Assembly (NCBI GenBank): GCA_003343805.1
Contig: QAKM01000068.1
Location: 1-7,743 of the forward strand
Direction of reading: 5' to 3'
Length of the DNA stretch: 7,743 nt
Source: Bacillota bacterium
Lineage (GTDB): Bacteria > Bacillota > Clostridia > Christensenellales > Borkfalkiaceae
This document shows positions 4,615-7,743 of this stretch, piece after piece (the stretch's first letter is position 1; each line of letters starts with the position of its first letter). Both the position numbers and the translations under genes were made by a program. Under the pieces are notes generated by a model. It saw only the letters and a list, made by a program, of their open reading frames with translations, did not search any database and was not told the origin of the DNA.

Positions 4615-7600
4615 TCAGGACCAGCTGATATTGATCGTACCAGCAGTCGTGATGTCGCTGGAAGCCTTCAGCACAAAGGTCATGACTCTGCCGTCAACCT
4701 TCACGCTATCGGTCTTGACAGAAACACCACTGACGCCACTGACGGTAACAGTGTAGCTGTTCTTACTCCAATTGCTCTCATTCGTCAGCTGAACAGTGAC
4801 TTCATCGCCCGTGGCCAGGTACACGGTCTTGGGGCTGGTGATCTCGACGGTGTTCGCATCGCTTTCATCCAGGGTGATTGCGGCCAGAGTGACCGTCGGC
4901 TGCTGGGTCAGCGTGTAATCTCTTCCGTTGGGAGCAGTTACAACCCACTGACCATCAATTTCGGTGTTAATGTCGAAGCCGTGATCGGTCAGATACTCGC
5001 GGATCAACTCCTCAGCCGTGCTCTTGCTGCCGGCGCGGAGCGTTGCGGTGACCTTCTCATTGGCCAGGTCAACATAGACGCCCTCGGGTGTACCGTCCTC
5101 GGTGATCTCCTCGATCTCCTCGGGAGTCTTGTCGTCGTCGACTTCCACGATGACCACATCCACCAGGACGCGATCCTTATCGTCATAGCTGGCGTAGACC
5201 AGGTCGTTCTTATCATCGTTCACAGCGCTCACGCTGGAGACCATGATGTCCTTGAAGTCCTTGTCCACATAGTAGACCATGGTGTCGTCATTGTAGGCGT
5301 AGTAGCCGTGCTCGAAGCCCAGCAGGCCGCGGCTTGCGGACTTGGTGCCCTCGGAGCCATTTTCCTCGGTGAACACATTGTCAGAAGAGGTCTTGGCGCC
5401 ATAGGTGCCGCCCACGATGTCGAAGTCGGTGATGATGTTGTTGCTGTCGACCTTCACATTGTTGATGGCGAACACACCCTCGACAGTGTTGTCAGAGAAG
5501 TCCACAGGGCCCTCGGTGGTGGTGACCTTGATGTCAGCGCTGATGCGGACGTCGGTCTCCTCACCGTCCACCACGGCGGGCAGGGTGTAGTAGTCGCCAT
5601 TGCTGTTGTGGGTGACCTTCGCGCCGGACTCCTTCACGAAGTAGGTATCAACAGTGTTGATGCCGGCCAGGTTGGGAGCGGCAATGTACACCACGTCGAC
5701 GCGGTTGTTGTCATCCACGGAAATGGCGTAGCCATAGATGCCGTCGGTGTCATCGATGCTGGGCATGGCGTCATAGCCGATGTACACGTCATAATCCAGA
5801 TCGTCAACAGCCTCCAACGGGCTGCCACTGCACTTACCAGTCGCTACCATGAAGATGGTATCGTTGGTAGTGTAGTAGTTGTGTCCATCCAGGGCCAGCA
5901 GAGAACGGCCGTTCTCGAACTCAGCGGAGGTGCCAGTGAGTACGCCAGCGTCATAGATGCCGGTCTGGTTGCCATCCGCATCCTCCAGCAGAGTCAGCTC
6001 ATAGACCTCATCATCATTGACCTTGTAGCTCACCAGATCGCCGATGGGCTCGTCGACCGTGTTGGCCGTGTGCATGTTCTTATCCAGCTCGGCCTCCACG
6101 CGAACGGTGGAACCGTCAGCCAGCAGCAGGGTCACACCATCGGTGGTGCTGCCGTAGGGGTTGGTCTGGCCAACACCGATGACGGCGGCATAGTTCTTGG
6201 TGCCCTCCACGCCGGAGACGAAGATGGCATAGCCATACTGATCGCAATAGACGTTCAGCTCGGACTCATCAACCTCAAAGTCCCACAGGTCAGTGGGATC
6301 GCCGTTTTCATTATCAGCGGCAAAGTTGGCGCTGTAGTCATAGGTGGTGCCGCCGACGGTGAAGTCGTTGCGGCCCTTGGTGTTCTGATCGCTGGTATCA
6401 TAGCTCTTGCCGTTCCACTCGGTCAGAGTGCCGGTCTCATAGTCGGTCAGGGCCTCCACGGTCTGGATCTCATACCGGCTGCCGTTCCAGGCGGCGGTAT
6501 AGGTCACCAGGTCGTTGCGGGCGAAGTCCTGAGTCTCGAACCGGCCGCTGTCGGCCAGGGTGCCGGGGCTGGAGATGCCGCCATCGGGAGTGCTCTTGGG
6601 GCTCAGAGTGATGGAGCGGTCCTCATCATCCCGGTTGTTGATGGCGCTGACCTCAGCCACATAGGTGTTGACAGCGCTGATAATGAGGTACTCCACGTTG
6701 CCGCGCTCGTCCTCCTCATACCACACCTGGGTCAGGACGCCGTTGCCAGAGTCGGTGACCTTGGTGTTGTTGCTGTCGCGGCGAACCAGAGTCTGCTCGG
6801 TAACTTCCTTACCATCCACATACTGCTCAGTGGCCTTGGTGGACTCAGACAGGCCCAGGTCGGAATACACGTCAGTCAGCTCTACCTTAGCGGTGTAGGT
6901 CTCGTCAGCCTCCTTGGTGTAGGTGCCGATAGCCCGGTTGTTATAGCGCCACTCGGTAGCAGGACGGTTGAAGTCATCCTGAGAGTCAGTGCCCTTCAGA
7001 GAGGTGAAGTACATCTCGGCGAACTGCATCAGACCGTCGTCCTTGATGTTGCCGTCCGTCCGGGTAGAGGTATTGGTGACCTCAAAGCGGGCGGGAATGG
7101 TGCTGACCTCCACGCCGCCAACCACGATGGTGCTCTTGGAGTCATAGTCCACCATGGTGGCCTTCAGCATGTTGAAGGAATACAGCGCAGCCTCCTGGCG
7201 GGTCACGGTGCGGCTGCCGACGAAGTCGTCATTGCCGTCGTCCAGGCCGATACCGGCGGCCTGCTTGATGACGCTGACCTGCCAGTTGGAGCCGGTGTAG
7301 CCCTCGATGGAGGAGTCATAGCCCAGGGCGCCCAGCAGCATCTTCATAAAGGCGTTGCCGGTCAGGCTGCCGGTGGGACGGAAGGTGCCGTCACCGTAGC
7401 CGGAGATGATGCCCTGCTGCGCGCAGTAGGTGATGTAGCCCGCGAACACGTTGGTGGTGGGCACATCCTTAAAGGGAGCGGTGCTGGCGCTCAAGGCGCT
7501 GGCGGTGGTGGGGCCGAGGATCAGGTTGCAGATGATCTTGGCTGCCGCGCCGCGGGTCAGGGACCCGTCGGGACGGAAGCTGCCGTCACTGTAGCCGTCC

Positions 7601-7743
7601 ACAATCCCCAGAGCGGAGATGACGTCAACGGCTTCTTTGTAATCGATGTCGCCGTTGTCGCCGAAGTCCTTGGCACCCGCGCTGACGGTGACCAGAGACA
7701 TGGTCATCACCAGAGCGAGCACCAGAGAAAGGAACTTCTTCAT
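4615..7743 (-). CDS. SLH-domain S-layer-like surface protein SlpB, complete
   Basis: 1042 aa, ATG at 7743-7741 and TGA at 4617-4615. The start is supported by a classical signal peptide: MKK, a hydrophobic core at residues 4-20, and a likely cleavage after SAGA (residue 24). SLH repeats: first at ~26-75 (GYSDGSFRP, then LTRGAAAKI), second at ~91-140 (GYGDGTFRP, then LTGNAFMKM), and a more divergent third at ~143-193 (ending VTRQEAALYSF). SLH domains bind secondary cell-wall polymers, so the protein should sit on the cell surface. Residues ~195-870 are a long acidic, probably beta-rich ectodomain with many Asp/Asn turns, paralogous to that of SlpA. Residues ~871-1042 are a different C-terminal region starting with an Asp/Glu-rich hinge (DDDKTPEEIEEITEDG) and ending in Ig-like beta strands (YTVTVSGVSGVSVKTDSV). 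Only one Cys near the SLH region and very few elsewhere fit a secreted S-layer protein. The upstream promoter and ribosome site are outside the window. No catalytic motif was seen. Confidence 0.93.
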   Translation of the reverse strand: MKKFLSLVLALVMTMSLVTVSAGAKDFGDNGDIDYKEAVDVISALGIVDGYSDGSFRPDGSLTRGAAAKIICNLILGPTTASALSASTAPFKDVPTTNVFAGYITYCAQQGIISGYGDGTFRPTGSLTGNAFMKMLLGALGYDSSIEGYTGSNWQVSVIKQAAGIGLDDGNDDFVGSRTVTRQEAALYSFNMLKATMVDYDSKSTIVVGGVEVSTIPARFEVTNTSTRTDGNIKDDGLMQFAEMYFTSLKGTDSQDDFNRPATEWRYNNRAIGTYTKEADETYTAKVELTDVYSDLGLSESTKATEQYVDGKEVTEQTLVRRDSNNTKVTDSGNGVLTQVWYEEDERGNVEYLIISAVNTYVAEVSAINNRDDEDRSITLSPKSTPDGGISSPGTLADSGRFETQDFARNDLVTYTAAWNGSRYEIQTVEALTDYETGTLTEWNGKSYDTSDQNTKGRNDFTVGGTTYDYSANFAADNENGDPTDLWDFEVDESELNVYCDQYGYAIFVSGVEGTKNYAAVIGVGQTNPYGSTTDGVTLLLADGSTVRVEAELDKNMHTANTVDEPIGDLVSYKVNDDEVYELTLLEDADGNQTGIYDAGVLTGTSAEFENGRSLLALDGHNYYTTNDTIFMVATGKCSGSPLEAVDDLDYDVYIGYDAMPSIDDTDGIYGYAISVDDNNRVDVVYIAAPNLAGINTVDTYFVKESGAKVTHNSNGDYYTLPAVVDGEETDVRISADIKVTTTEGPVDFSDNTVEGVFAINNVKVDSNNIITDFDIVGGTYGAKTSSDNVFTEENGSEGTKSASRGLLGFEHGYYAYNDDTMVYYVDKDFKDIMVSSVSAVNDDKNDLVYASYDDKDRVLVDVVIVEVDDDKTPEEIEEITEDGTPEGVYVDLANEKVTATLRAGSKSTAEELIREYLTDHGFDINTEIDGQWVVTAPNGRDYTLTQQPTVTLAAITLDESDANTVEITSPKTVYLATGDEVTVQLTNESNWSKNSYTVTVSGVSGVSVKTDSVKVDGRVMTFVLKASSDITTAGTINISWS
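7141..7350 (-). repeat. Right arm of long-range inverted repeat (SLH-coding region)
   Basis: Reverse complement of this stretch matches nt 1-210 at about 87% (hand count). It encodes residues 132-201 of SlpB. With the left arm it brackets about 6.9 kb containing both small genes and the variable parts of both surface-protein genes, a geometry in which recombination would invert the interval. Confidence 0.8.

Overview
The window is 7.7 kb of moderately GC-rich bacterial DNA. It carries two large S-layer-homology (SLH) surface proteins and two small paralogous proteins of unknown function. The signal peptide and SLH style of the complete large protein (MKKFLSLVLALVMTMSLVTV..., then GYSDGSFRP and GYGDGTFRP repeats), the strong Shine-Dalgarno sites and the TTG starts suggest a Firmicute of the Oscillospiraceae (Flavonifractor/Oscillibacter-like gut Clostridia). 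That assignment comes from remembered family style, not from a search.

Layout, left to right: (1) nt 1-3006, plus strand, an SLH surface protein (called SlpA here) whose first ~130 codons lie outside the window; (2) 3041-3074, a strong hairpin terminator between convergent genes; (3) 3083-3673, minus strand, small protein HypA, TTG start; (4) 3674-3960, a 287-bp divergent intergenic region filled with inverted repeats, including a 123-bp imperfect palindrome made of four hairpins; (5) 3961-4524, plus strand, small protein HypB, a paralogue of HypA, also with a TTG start; (6) 4532-4563, a second hairpin terminator; (7) 4615-7743, minus strand, a complete SLH surface protein of 1042 aa (called SlpB here), a paralogue of SlpA, whose ATG is the last codon of the window.

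The notable point is that the window is mirror-symmetric about roughly nt 3820-3830. SlpA-terminator-HypA on the left matches HypB-terminator-SlpB on the right, with similar spacing and homologous proteins. This looks like an inverted duplication of a two-gene unit, or a locus built for inversion. In both paralogous pairs the N-terminal end is strongly conserved (hand-counted nucleotide identity about 87% over 210 nt for the SLH region and about 80% over 105 nt for the small proteins), while the C-terminal parts have diverged.

The SLH proteins should be secreted and held on the cell wall by their SLH domains, displaying long acidic, probably beta-rich ectodomains. HypA and HypB have no signal peptide. 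They share an N-terminal motif (NYQLSQWE..DRILMSDFN.DNAK.DAA.K) that I associate with clostridial phage tail or fibre-like proteins, then a short predicted coiled coil and a C-terminal domain ending in IWG/VWG. Their role, and whether they work with the S-layer proteins, cannot be determined from the sequence. No RNA genes, transposase, recombinase or CRISPR array is visible.
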